DNA from: Lachnospiraceae bacterium UBA2864
GTDB lineage: Bacteria > Bacillota > Clostridia > Lachnospirales > Lachnospiraceae
Assembly (NCBI GenBank): GCA_002350525.1
Contig: DEFA01000040.1
Span: 10,547 to 59,488 of the forward strand
DNA: 48,942 nucleotides
Direction: 5' to 3'
Numbering within the stretch: position 1 is the first letter of the stretch; each line of letters opens with the position of its first letter. Below, in pieces: positions 32,094 to 40,927 of this stretch. The position numbers and the translations under genes are program-made. Below the pieces are notes generated by a model. That model saw only the letters and a program-made list of their open reading frames with translations, was not told the DNA's origin and searched no databases.

Positions 32094-32150
32094 TAATGTA
32101 TTTTGAATTCCGGAAACAATATATGTATTTTGATTTTCGGAAAAAATTAT
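32073..32150 (+). repeat. Tandem repeat from the end of the Dabb gene into the purF promoter
   Basis: Units beginning TGT(A/C)TT start at 32073 (coding), 32097 and 32124; the last two are 27 bp and about 80% identical (TGTATTTTGAATTCCGGAAA versus TGTATTTTGATTTTCGGAAA). The third copy borders the -35 of purF. Confidence 0.7.
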
Positions 32151-32179
32151 TGACACTTTATACATGGTGAGAGTAGAAT
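32150..32179 (+). promoter_or_regulatory. purF promoter
   Basis: TTGACA at 32150, 18-bp spacer, TAGAAT at 32174. Confidence 0.7.
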
Positions 32180-32199
32180 AATTTCGTTAATAAGGAATT

Positions 32200-32246
32200 A
32201 GAAGCAAAGGCGCTTTGAGTTTTACGGCTCAAAGTGCCTCTTTTTT
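32200..32246 (+). terminator. purF leader attenuator (shared with gltB)
   Basis: The leader contains AGAAGCAAAGGCGCTTTG at 32200. GGCGCTTTGAG pairs with CTCAAAGTGCC (32228-32238), then T6: a terminator 34 bp before the ATG. Alternatively CAAAG can pair with CTTTG around GCG, which would use the same bases. An almost identical leader precedes gltB. Confidence 0.78.
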
Positions 32247-32279
32247 ATGCGTACGAATCGTAGACAGAAAGGGAACATC

Positions 32280-33668
32280 ATGGAAGCTGATACAACGTTA
32301 TCCGATAAACTGCATGAGGAATGCGGAGTCTTCGGAATCTATTCTCTGGATAAGCGGGAAGTGGCGGGTGATATATATTACGGTCTCATTGCTCTTCAGC
32401 ATAGAGGTCAGGAGTCGGCCGGAATCGCAGTTTCCGATACTGACGGAGAGATGGGTAATCTCAAACTGAAGAAGGACATGGGACTGGTAAACGAGGTTTT
32501 TAATGAGAAGGATCTTCAGAATCTGAACGGTAATATCGGTGTGGGTCATGTCAGATATTCCACTACGGGCGGAAGCAGGCCGGAAAATGCGCAGCCTATC
32601 GCGATGAACTATATCAAGGGAAGTCTCGCGCTTGTTCATAACGGAAATATAGTCAATGCCGAACAGCTCAAAGAGGAACAGATGTTCAGAGGCCTTGCAC
32701 ACTATACAACCTCGGATACGGAAGTGCTGGCCTATGAGATCATAGGAGAGAGGGTTAAGACCGGAAGCATAGAGGAGGCCATAAAGGCTGCCGCGGCAAA
32801 GCTGAGAGGCGGATATGCGGTTGTTGTTATGAGTCCTCGAAAACTGGTGGGAATCCGCGATCCGTTCGGAATCAAACCGCTTATACTCGGACGAAAAGGG
32901 GAGTCTTATATCCTTGCTTCGGAAAGTGCCGCCATTACATCCGTGGGCGGTGAGATAATAAGAGATATAGAGCCCGGCGAGATTATCTCCATTACACAGG
33001 AGGGTAATTTCTCGGATAAGAGTCTGTGTCAGGAAAAACATGCTCATTGTATCTTTGAGTATATTTATTTTGCTCGAAATGATTCGGTTATGGATGGTAT
33101 CGAGATTCATGATGCAAGAGTAAATGCGGGCCGTGCACTTGCAAGAAAGAAGAAGGTTGATGCGGATATAGTTGTGGGCGTTCCTGATTCGGGACTTGCG
33201 GCAGCCGAAGGCTATGCGATGGAATCGGGAATTCCGTTTGCACTTGCATTTCATAAGAACAGCTACATAGGCCGCAGCTTTATCAAGCCTACCGATAAGG
33301 AGAGACAGACTGCGGTGCATATGAAGCTCAGCGTTCTGAACAATGTTGTGAAGGATAAGAATATAGTGATCATAGATGACTCCATAGTCAGAGGAACCAC
33401 CATGAAACAGCTTATAGAAATGCTCCGCAGGGCAGGAGCAAAGGCTGTTCACGTAAGGATCAGTTCGCCGCCGTTTCTCTATCCGTGTTATTACGGTACG
33501 GATGTTCCGACATCAAAGCAGCTTATAGCATCGCATCATTCCTGTGACGAGGTATGTAAGAATATCGGAGCAGATTCTCTGGAGTATCTCGCAATAGAAG
33601 ATTTTGCTTCTATGGTAGGAGAGCTGCCGCTATGTACGGCATGCTTCACGAACGAATATCCGGTCTGA
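32280..33668 (+). CDS. purF: Amidophosphoribosyltransferase (PurF)
   Basis: 462-residue enzyme that makes phosphoribosylamine from PRPP and glutamine, the first step of purine synthesis. The ATG at 32280 follows AGAAAGGG; a frame from 32247 starts inside the leader terminator. The N-terminal nucleophile of the glutaminase domain is C15 (HEECGVFGIY), so 14 residues are expected to be cleaved. Other marks are LQHRGQESAG, GHVRYSTTGGS and HNGNIVN. The PRTase domain has IVIIDDSIVRGTT, and the late Cys residues (SLCQEKHAHCIFEYIYFARNDS, LPLCTACF) fit the Fe-S-containing Bacillus type. No other pur gene is adjacent; the shared leader points to nitrogen or glutamine control. Confidence 0.97.
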   Translation: MEADTTLSDKLHEECGVFGIYSLDKREVAGDIYYGLIALQHRGQESAGIAVSDTDGEMGNLKLKKDMGLVNEVFNEKDLQNLNGNIGVGHVRYSTTGGSRPENAQPIAMNYIKGSLALVHNGNIVNAEQLKEEQMFRGLAHYTTSDTEVLAYEIIGERVKTGSIEEAIKAAAAKLRGGYAVVVMSPRKLVGIRDPFGIKPLILGRKGESYILASESAAITSVGGEIIRDIEPGEIISITQEGNFSDKSLCQEKHAHCIFEYIYFARNDSVMDGIEIHDARVNAGRALARKKKVDADIVVGVPDSGLAAAEGYAMESGIPFALAFHKNSYIGRSFIKPTDKERQTAVHMKLSVLNNVVKDKNIVIIDDSIVRGTTMKQLIEMLRRAGAKAVHVRISSPPFLYPCYYGTDVPTSKQLIASHHSCDEVCKNIGADSLEYLAIEDFASMVGELPLCTACFTNEYPV

Positions 33669-33721
33669 AATGACTGAAAAAAGCATATTTATACCGGAAT
33701 AAAATAAAGTTAAATTTATGC

Positions 33722-33749
33722 TTGACTTTTAAAAATAAAGTAATATACT
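33722..33749 (+). promoter_or_regulatory. gltB promoter
   Basis: TTGACT at 33722, 16-bp spacer, TATACT at 33744. Confidence 0.65.
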
Positions 33750-33777
33750 GTTTATAGTTTTGAAAATAATACACATG

Positions 33778-33819
33778 AGAAGCAAAGGCGCTTTGGACAT
33801 AGTACCAAAGCGCCTTTTT
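33778..33819 (+). terminator. gltB leader attenuator (shared with purF)
   Basis: Starts with the same AGAAGCAAAGGCGCTTTG as the purF leader. AGGCGCTTTGG and CCAAAGCGCCT form a perfect 11-bp stem followed by TTTT, ending 20 bp before the gltB ATG. CAAAG/CTTTG can again form a competing small hairpin. Confidence 0.8.
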
Positions 33820-33839
33820 GTATTTAGGAGGAAATTCTG

Positions 33840-36800
33840 ATGGACAGAGCATTGGAAGAATTAAGAAAAAAAGGATTATATGACGCAAGATTCGAACATG
33901 ATAACTGCGGAATCGGTGCCATAGTTGAGATGGACGGAAAGCCGAGTCATGCACTGGTTGCGGATGCGCTCAGCATAGTGGAAAATCTGGAACACAGAGC
34001 GGGTAAGGACGCAGAGGGAAAGACCGGTGACGGTGTCGGAATCCTGACTCAGATACCGCATAAGTTCTTTAAAAAGGTCATGGCAGCACAGGGAGTGGAG
34101 CTCGGTGAGAAGCGAAGCTACGGTGTGGGAATGTTCTTCTTCCCGCAGGATGATCTGGACAGAAGACAGGCTGTCAAAATGTTCGAGACCATAGCCTCAA
34201 AAAGCGGAGCGACTATCCTTGGCTGGAGAAATGTAAGTATCAGCCCGGAAGTTCTCGGAAGCAAAGCCCTTGAATGTATGCCGGTCATAGAACAGGTATT
34301 TATCGCAAGGCCCGAAGGACTTACAGATCTTGAGTTCGATCGAAGCTTATACATCATCAGAAGAGAGTTTGAACAGTGCAGCATAAGCACATATGTTCCG
34401 TCACTTTCCTGCAGAACCATAGTATATAAGGGAATGTTCCTTGTGGGACAGCTGAGAACCTTCTTCCTCGATCTTTGTGATGAGGATTTTGAATCGGCAA
34501 TAGCTATGGTACACAGCAGATTTTCAACAAATACAAATCCGAGCTGGAACAGAGCTCATCCAAACCGCCTTATGGTACATAACGGTGAGATCAATACCAT
34601 TAAGGGGAATGCGGATAAGATGCTTGCCCGCGAAGAGACTATGCATACTGATACCTTCAGCGAAGAAGATATGACCAAGGTTCTTCCTGTCATATCATCC
34701 AGCGGTTCAGATTCCGCAATGCTGGATAACACCCTTGAGTTTCTTATGATGAGCGGTATGGATCTTCCGCTTGCCGCAAGCGTTCTGATACCTGAACCAT
34801 GGGCTCACAACGAGACTCTGAGTCAGGAAGAGAGAGACTTCTATCAATATTACGCAACAATGATGGAACCATGGGACGGACCGGCATCCATTGTTTTCTC
34901 GGACGGTGATGTTATGGGAGCCATCCTTGACAGAAACGGACTCAGACCGTCACGTTATGTTATAATGGATGACCGTCGTCTTATCCTTGCTTCCGAAGTC
35001 GGAGTGCTTCCGCTGGATGAGAGTCATATCATCAAGAAGGACAGACTTTATCCCGGAAAGATGCTCCTGGTCGATACAAGAGAAGGTAAGGTATATACAG
35101 ATCAGGAGATCAAGGAAAAGTATGCTCACAGAAATCCTTTCGGTGAGTGGCTTGATATGAGTCTCCTTGAACTTAAAGATATAAAGATTCCTAATGAGAA
35201 GGTCCCTGATATCTCAGGCGAGACAAGACAGAAACTGCAGAAGGCTTTCGGTTATACCTATGAGAATTATCATGAAGGTATAAGGAATATGGCACTTAAT
35301 GCTACAGAGCAGATCGGTTCCATGGGTGTTGATACACCTATTGCAGCTTTATCCGAAACCTACCAGCCGCTGTTCTATTATTTCAAGCAGCTCTTTGCAC
35401 AGGTTACCAATCCCCCTATCGATGCGGAGAGGGAGAAGATAGTAACTTCGAGAAGCGTTTATGTGGGAAAGAACGGTAATCTTCTGGAGGAACGTCCGGA
35501 GAACTGTCATGTTCTGAAGATACATAATCCGATTCTTACAGATCTGGATATGCTTAAGATAAAACATCTTAATAAGGACGGAATCAAAGCAGCTACTGTA
35601 TCAATCCTTTATTACAAGAGCACTCCTATGAAGAGAGTTCTGTCACACCTTTTTGTTGAGGTCGATAAAGCATATCGTGAGGGAGCCAGCATACTTATTC
35701 TCTCAGACAGAGGTGTGGACGAGAATCATGTAGCTATTCCTTCGCTCCTCGCGGTTTCGGCAGTTCATAAGCATCTTGTTGAGACAAAGAAATGTACGGC
35801 TATGAGTCTTATTCTCGAATCCGGTGAGCCGAGGGAAGTACATCACTTTGCAACTCTCCTCGGATACGGTGCATCGGCAGTCAATCCGTATCTTGCTCAT
35901 GCAACCATAAGGGAACTTATAGAAGACGGACTTCTTGATAAGGATTATTATGCGGCCGTTGAAGATTACGACAGAGCTATACTTTCGGGAATCGTTAAGA
36001 TCGCTTCGAAGATGGGTATATCGACCATTAAGTCATATCAGGGAAGCAAGATGTTTGAAGCCATCGGCATATCGGAAGAAGTTATAGATGAGTATTTCAC
36101 GGGAACGGTAAGCCGTGTAGGAGGAATAACACTCAGCGACATAGAGAAGGCCGTAGATAAGCAGCACAGCAAAGCATTTGATCCACTGGGGCTTCCTGTG
36201 AATCTTGAACTTACTGCAGTAGGCAGACATAAGTTCCGTGCACAGGGAGAAAATCACAGATATAACCCGAAGACCATTCATATGCTCCAGCTCTCCACAA
36301 GAGAGGGAAGCTATGAGAAGTTTAAGGAATATACGGAAATGGTGGATGCCGAGAAGACAGGTTACCTCAGAAGTCTTATGGAATTCAACTTCCCTGAGCA
36401 GGGTATCCCTCTTGATGAGGTCGAGTCGGAAGAATCCATAATGATGAGATTTAAGACAGGTGCCATGAGCTACGGTTCAATCTCGGAAGAAGCACATCAG
36501 ACTCTTGCCATAGCCATGAATCATATTCACGGTAAGTCAAACAGCGGTGAAGGCGGTGAGAGCGATGAGAGAATCGCATCGGCAGGAACCGATAACGACA
36601 GAAGTTCGGCTATCAAGCAGGTAGCAAGCGGAAGATTCGGAGTAACAAGCAAGTATCTTGTAAGTGCAAGAGAGATTCAGATTAAGATGGCACAGGGAGC
36701 CAAGCCGGGTGAGGGAGGACACCTTCCGGGCAAGAAGGTATATCCGTGGATAGCAAAGACCCGTCATTCAACACCGGGTGTAAGCCTTATATCTCCACCG

Positions 36801-38384
36801 CCACATCATGACATATATTCCATCGAGGATCTGGCTCAGCTTATATATGATCTTAAATGTTCTAACAAACATGCCCGTATATCCGTAAAGCTGGTATCAG
36901 AGGCGGGAGTCGGAACGGTTGCCGCAGGTGTTGCGAAGGCCGGTGCTCAGGTAATACTTGTATCGGGCTATGACGGAGGAACGGGAGCGGCTCCGCTTTC
37001 ATCCATCCATAATGCGGGCCTTCCTTGGGAAATGGGTCTTGCCGAAACACATCAGACACTTCTCCTGAACGGGCTAAGAGACCAGGTTGTAATAGAGACA
37101 GACGGTAAGCTGATGAGCGGAAGAGATGTGGCAATAGCAGCCATTCTCGGAGCTGAGGAATACGGTTTCGCAACCGCACCGCTTGTAACAATGGGCTGTG
37201 TGATGATGAGAGTCTGCCAGAATGATACCTGTCCTATGGGTGTCGCAACTCAGAATCCGGAACTCAGAAAGCGTTTCAAGGGAAAGCCCGAGTATGTTGA
37301 AAACTTCATGTATTTCATAGCAAGAGAGCTTCGTGAATATATGGCAAAACTCGGCGTAAGAACCATCGCGGAACTTGTGGGAAGAACGGATCTTCTCAGA
37401 GTTAAGGAAGGACTTAAGGGAGCAGAGGAAGAGATAGATCTCAGCAGGATCCTTGCCGATATGTCGGGTGTGGACAGAAATCTTCAGACCTTCCACAGCG
37501 AGAAGGCTTATAACTTTAAGCTCGAAGAGACAAAGGATGAGAAGGTGCTTATATCTAAACTTCTGAAGGATATTAAGGCCGGCGGAAGGGGTAAGAAGAT
37601 TGATATAGAGCTTTCCAATACGGACAGAGCCTTCGGAACTCTTCTTGGTGCCGAGATAACCAGAGAATGTCAGGATGAACTGAAAGAAGATACATATGTT
37701 ATCAACTGTACAGGTGCGGGCGGACAGAGCTTCGGTGCATTTATACCGGCAGGACTTACTCTCAACCTTATAGGTGACAGCAACGATTACTTCGGAAAGG
37801 GTCTTTCGGGCGGAAAGCTTATAGTTCATGCTCCTGAGAATGCAGGCTACAACGCAGAAGAGAATATCATTATCGGAAATGTAGCGCTTTACGGTGCAAC
37901 CGGCGGCGAGGCATATATAGCCGGGGTTGCGGGTGAGAGATTCTGCGTTAGAAATTCCGGCGCTTCTGCAGTAGTAGAAGGTGTGGGCGAGCACGGATGC
38001 GAATATATGACAGGCGGATGTGCGGTAATCTTGGGACCTACAGGAAAGAACTTTGCAGCCGGAATGAGCGGCGGTGTTGCATATGTACTTGATGAAGAGA
38101 ACACCCTCTATAAGAACCTTAACAAGCAGCTGGTACTTATGGAGAAAATCGAGTCTAAGAACGATAAAGAAAAGCTGCGCGACATGATAGAAAAGCATGT
38201 TAAATATACAGGCTCGGAAAAGGGTCAGCGTGTACTAGATAACTTCGACGAATATGTAGGTAAGTTTAAGAAGATCATTCCGAGTGATTATAAGGAAATG
38301 CTGCATCTCACAGCTCAGTTCGAGGAACAGGGCATGGATCATGAACAGGCTCAGATTGAAGCCTTCACAGAACTGGTAGGATAG
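33840..38384 (+). CDS. gltB: Glutamate synthase large subunit (GltB)
   Basis: 1514-residue subunit, the usual size. AGGAGG lies 9 bp before the ATG. Domain order: glutaminase from C23 (HDNCGIGAIVEM, so a 22-residue propeptide) to about 430; central domain about 470-760; FMN-binding synthase domain about 820-1190 with SNSGEGGESDER and the 3Fe-4S cysteines CVMMRVCQNDTCPMG; and the C-terminal GXGXG beta-helix about 1260-1450. It transfers the glutamine amide to 2-oxoglutarate to make two glutamates. gltD follows 13 bp later, so they form one operon, controlled by the leader attenuator. Confidence 0.98.
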   Translation: MDRALEELRKKGLYDARFEHDNCGIGAIVEMDGKPSHALVADALSIVENLEHRAGKDAEGKTGDGVGILTQIPHKFFKKVMAAQGVELGEKRSYGVGMFFFPQDDLDRRQAVKMFETIASKSGATILGWRNVSISPEVLGSKALECMPVIEQVFIARPEGLTDLEFDRSLYIIRREFEQCSISTYVPSLSCRTIVYKGMFLVGQLRTFFLDLCDEDFESAIAMVHSRFSTNTNPSWNRAHPNRLMVHNGEINTIKGNADKMLAREETMHTDTFSEEDMTKVLPVISSSGSDSAMLDNTLEFLMMSGMDLPLAASVLIPEPWAHNETLSQEERDFYQYYATMMEPWDGPASIVFSDGDVMGAILDRNGLRPSRYVIMDDRRLILASEVGVLPLDESHIIKKDRLYPGKMLLVDTREGKVYTDQEIKEKYAHRNPFGEWLDMSLLELKDIKIPNEKVPDISGETRQKLQKAFGYTYENYHEGIRNMALNATEQIGSMGVDTPIAALSETYQPLFYYFKQLFAQVTNPPIDAEREKIVTSRSVYVGKNGNLLEERPENCHVLKIHNPILTDLDMLKIKHLNKDGIKAATVSILYYKSTPMKRVLSHLFVEVDKAYREGASILILSDRGVDENHVAIPSLLAVSAVHKHLVETKKCTAMSLILESGEPREVHHFATLLGYGASAVNPYLAHATIRELIEDGLLDKDYYAAVEDYDRAILSGIVKIASKMGISTIKSYQGSKMFEAIGISEEVIDEYFTGTVSRVGGITLSDIEKAVDKQHSKAFDPLGLPVNLELTAVGRHKFRAQGENHRYNPKTIHMLQLSTREGSYEKFKEYTEMVDAEKTGYLRSLMEFNFPEQGIPLDEVESEESIMMRFKTGAMSYGSISEEAHQTLAIAMNHIHGKSNSGEGGESDERIASAGTDNDRSSAIKQVASGRFGVTSKYLVSAREIQIKMAQGAKPGEGGHLPGKKVYPWIAKTRHSTPGVSLISPPPHHDIYSIEDLAQLIYDLKCSNKHARISVKLVSEAGVGTVAAGVAKAGAQVILVSGYDGGTGAAPLSSIHNAGLPWEMGLAETHQTLLLNGLRDQVVIETDGKLMSGRDVAIAAILGAEEYGFATAPLVTMGCVMMRVCQNDTCPMGVATQNPELRKRFKGKPEYVENFMYFIARELREYMAKLGVRTIAELVGRTDLLRVKEGLKGAEEEIDLSRILADMSGVDRNLQTFHSEKAYNFKLEETKDEKVLISKLLKDIKAGGRGKKIDIELSNTDRAFGTLLGAEITRECQDELKEDTYVINCTGAGGQSFGAFIPAGLTLNLIGDSNDYFGKGLSGGKLIVHAPENAGYNAEENIIIGNVALYGATGGEAYIAGVAGERFCVRNSGASAVVEGVGEHGCEYMTGGCAVILGPTGKNFAAGMSGGVAYVLDEENTLYKNLNKQLVLMEKIESKNDKEKLRDMIEKHVKYTGSEKGQRVLDNFDEYVGKFKKIIPSDYKEMLHLTAQFEEQGMDHEQAQIEAFTELVG

Positions 38385-38397
38385 AAAGGTTTAGTGT

Positions 38398-40035
38398 ATG
38401 GGAAATATAAAAGGATTTTTGGAATATGACAGAGTCGATGCACCTGTTGTTCCCGAGAAGGACAGAATCTGCGGATTTGAGGAGTTTCACGGAAGACTCA
38501 GTGAGGAAGAGCAGCAGCGTCAGGCTGCCAGATGTATGAACTGCGGCGTGCCTTTCTGTCAGGCAGGTATGCTCATTGCGGGGATGGCTTCGGGATGTCC
38601 TCTGCACAATCTCGTTCCCGAATTGAACGAACTGGTAGAAGGCGGAAACATGACTCTTGCATACCGCAGGCTTTCTATCACCCACAGCTTCCCTGAGTTT
38701 ACCTCAAGGGTATGTCCCGCACTCTGTGAGAAAGCATGTACCTGCGGATACCATCAGGAAGCGGTATCGACCAAGGAAAATGAAAAGGCGATAATAGAGT
38801 TTGCCTACGAAGAGGGACTCGTTAAGGAGACTGCACCTAAAAGCAGAACCGGTAAAAGAGTGGCTGTGGTGGGAAGCGGACCTGCGGGTCTTGCAGCGGC
38901 TCAGCTCCTTAGCAGCCGCGGACACTCAGTTACCGTCTTTGAGAGAAGCGACCGCGTCGGCGGCCTTCTTCGCTACGGTATTCCGAATATGAAGCTGGAT
39001 AAGTCTGTAATAGACAGAAGAATTAAGCTTATGGAAGAAGCCGGAATAGAGTTTCAAACCGGTGTGGATGTATGCGGAAGTAAGAAGACAGCTGCGGCTA
39101 AGTTCACGGACAAAGTGAAGTATATTTCGGCAGATAAACTGAAAGAGGACTATGATGCCGTGATCCTTGCCTGCGGTGCTTCAAATCCGAGAGATATAAA
39201 GGCTCCGGGAAGAGATACCAAGGGAATATACTTTGCGGTGGATTTCCTGGGGCGTGTAACCAAGAGCCTTCTTGACGGCAATTTAAAGCTGCCGGTTGAA
39301 AAGAAAACTGACAAAGAAAAAACGGGAAGTGATATTGTATCTGAGGTACAAGGTAGGAATGTCATCGTGATCGGTGGCGGAGATACGGGTAACGACTGCG
39401 TCGGTACAAGTATAAGACTCGGTGCAAAGAGTGTCCTTCAGCTTGAAATGATGCCTTGCCCTCCGTCGGAGAGACCGGCTTCAAACCCATGGCCGGAATG
39501 GCCTAAGGTTCTGAAGACCGACTATGGTCAGGAAGAGGCTATATATAAGTTCGGAAGTGATCCGAGAATCTATCAGACTACCGTGAAAGAGTTTATATCG
39601 GGGGAAGTGAAAACTCCTGATGGTAAGCAGGAAAAACGTCTTAAGGAGGTTGTACTTGTTTCGCTCGAATCAAAGCGTGATGAGAAGACCGGACGTATGA
39701 TGATGGTTCCCGTTGAAGGAAGCGAGAGAACGGTTCCCGCCGAGCTGGTTCTTATAGCTGCCGGATTCCTGGGCAGTGAGAGCTATGTTACGGAAGGCTT
39801 CGGCGTGGAAATTGATGCAAGAACCAACGTAAAAACCGCCCCTGATTCCTTCGCCGCATTTTCGGCTGAGAAGGGATCGAAGGACGGTAAATCTGTCGGT
39901 GCTCCGGATAAATGTAAGATCTATACCGCAGGAGATATGCACCGCGGACAGTCTCTTGTTGTGTGGGCTATTTCGGAAGGCCGAAAGGCCGCAAGTCAGG
40001 TGGATAAAGACCTGATGGGTTATTCTTCACTCTGA
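38398..40035 (+). CDS. gltD: Glutamate synthase small subunit (GltD)
   Basis: 545-residue NAD(P)H-oxidising subunit that passes electrons to GltB. The N-terminal iron-sulfur domain has CMNCGVPFCQAG, SGCPLHNLVPE and CPALCEKACTCGYHQEAVS. The FAD site is VAVVGSGPAGLAAAQ (near 155) and the NAD(P) site VIVIGGGDTGNDCVGT (near 320). It is about 50 residues longer than typical GltD (about 490), with extra Lys/Thr-rich stretches near 222-240, 300-318 and 480-500 (AEKGSKDGKSVGAPDK). These look like surface loops. The end overlaps the convergent DUF3021 gene by 16 bp. Confidence 0.96.
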   Translation: MGNIKGFLEYDRVDAPVVPEKDRICGFEEFHGRLSEEEQQRQAARCMNCGVPFCQAGMLIAGMASGCPLHNLVPELNELVEGGNMTLAYRRLSITHSFPEFTSRVCPALCEKACTCGYHQEAVSTKENEKAIIEFAYEEGLVKETAPKSRTGKRVAVVGSGPAGLAAAQLLSSRGHSVTVFERSDRVGGLLRYGIPNMKLDKSVIDRRIKLMEEAGIEFQTGVDVCGSKKTAAAKFTDKVKYISADKLKEDYDAVILACGASNPRDIKAPGRDTKGIYFAVDFLGRVTKSLLDGNLKLPVEKKTDKEKTGSDIVSEVQGRNVIVIGGGDTGNDCVGTSIRLGAKSVLQLEMMPCPPSERPASNPWPEWPKVLKTDYGQEEAIYKFGSDPRIYQTTVKEFISGEVKTPDGKQEKRLKEVVLVSLESKRDEKTGRMMMVPVEGSERTVPAELVLIAAGFLGSESYVTEGFGVEIDARTNVKTAPDSFAAFSAEKGSKDGKSVGAPDKCKIYTAGDMHRGQSLVVWAISEGRKAASQVDKDLMGYSSL

Positions 40036-40442
40036 TCCTGTATTTCTCTGAGAAGAGCGTTCTGCGCTTTTGTCTCGGAGAAAACTCTGTAGTAATAGAA
40101 ACCTGCGAGAATAATATAAGGTATCGTGAAAGAACGATAGAATTCAAACCATCCGCGCGGCGTTATAGGATCTACGAATTTATCTATAAGAAGCAGCATT
40201 ACGGCAATCAGGCCGCTTGCGATGAGATACTGGATTATCATCATTGCGAGTGGGCTGATCCTGTCGAAAAGCTTATGAAGGAAAAGAACGAAGGTTGCTA
40301 TGGCACAGCATGCAAACATGACCAGAACATTTATATTATTCGTTTCGGTGCCGGCTATTATATTCACTATTGCACCGGTAACCGATACAAAAGTATAAGC
40401 GCAGCATAGCTCCAGGAGATATTCTTTAATCTTTTCTTTCAT
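40020..40442 (-). CDS. DUF3021-family membrane protein
   Basis: 140-residue protein with four hydrophobic helices (about 10-30, 37-58, 69-92, 105-125) and short loops, ending in an acidic tail (EIQDQSEE). The size and strict linkage to a LytTR gene match DUF3021 proteins, which in streptococcal HdrRM/BrsRM-type systems act as membrane inhibitors of their LytTR partner. The start overlaps the last base of the LytTR gene stop region, so translation is coupled. The 3' end overlaps gltD, which is convergent. Confidence 0.85.
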   Translation of the reverse strand: MKEKIKEYLLELCCAYTFVSVTGAIVNIIAGTETNNINVLVMFACCAIATFVLFLHKLFDRISPLAMMIIQYLIASGLIAVMLLLIDKFVDPITPRGWFEFYRSFTIPYIILAGFYYYRVFSETKAQNALLREIQDQSEE

Positions 40443-40912
40443 CAGCTCATCCTCCTCATTCTCTGAAGGTATTCCTTGAAACTTTTGTTATAGCTTCTGT
40501 TGATGCATATTCTGTCACCGTTATCGAAAGAGGCATATACCTTCATATTTACGTCGGGCTTTAACTGTCTGATCTTATAGATGTTGATAAGATTAGATTT
40601 TGATACTCTGACAAATCCGTAATTCCATAACAATTCTTCGCAGTTCGCCAGAGTATTCATGATACGGAATACTCCGTTTTTAGTATACGCAAAGAGTTTT
40701 CGGTCAACATGATCGAGATAGTATATTTCCTTTGCATCGAGAATTATCTCTTCCCCGTCATCATCATCTTCATCCGCCGGACGGCCGCTCAGAGTCGGCC
40801 GCTCGGAATTTACGGTATCGATCAGCTGTTTGATGACAGGACGCATATTCGTATAATATATATCGACATGTTCGTTTGTCAGATTTTTATCTTCGAAAAG
40901 ATTCAGTTTCAT
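40442..40912 (-). CDS. Stand-alone LytTR DNA-binding regulator
   Basis: 156-residue protein without a receiver domain. The first 45 residues are helical, followed by an acidic linker (ADEDDDDGEE). Residues about 55-153 are a LytTR domain: KEIYYLDHVDRKLFAYTKNG, FVRVSKSNLINIYKIRQL and NRSYNKSFKEYLQRM. It is paired with the DUF3021 protein, which may hold it inactive at the membrane. A 9-bp repeat pair at 41944 and 41965, upstream of the hydrolase gene that heads this operon, has the 21-bp period expected for LytTR sites, suggesting autoregulation. Confidence 0.9.
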   Translation of the reverse strand: MKLNLFEDKNLTNEHVDIYYTNMRPVIKQLIDTVNSERPTLSGRPADEDDDDGEEIILDAKEIYYLDHVDRKLFAYTKNGVFRIMNTLANCEELLWNYGFVRVSKSNLINIYKIRQLKPDVNMKVYASFDNGDRICINRSYNKSFKEYLQRMRRMS

Positions 40913-40927
40913 ATTTCCATCCTATGT

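Noticed and set aside
32298..33452. Long minus-strand open frame (384 codons) opposite purF
   Set aside because: Shadow of purF; implausible composition and no translation signals.
37074..38198. Long minus-strand open frame (374 codons) opposite gltB
   Set aside because: Antisense shadow of the well-supported gltB frame; biased Cys/Ser/Tyr-rich composition, no ribosome binding site, no recognisable motif.
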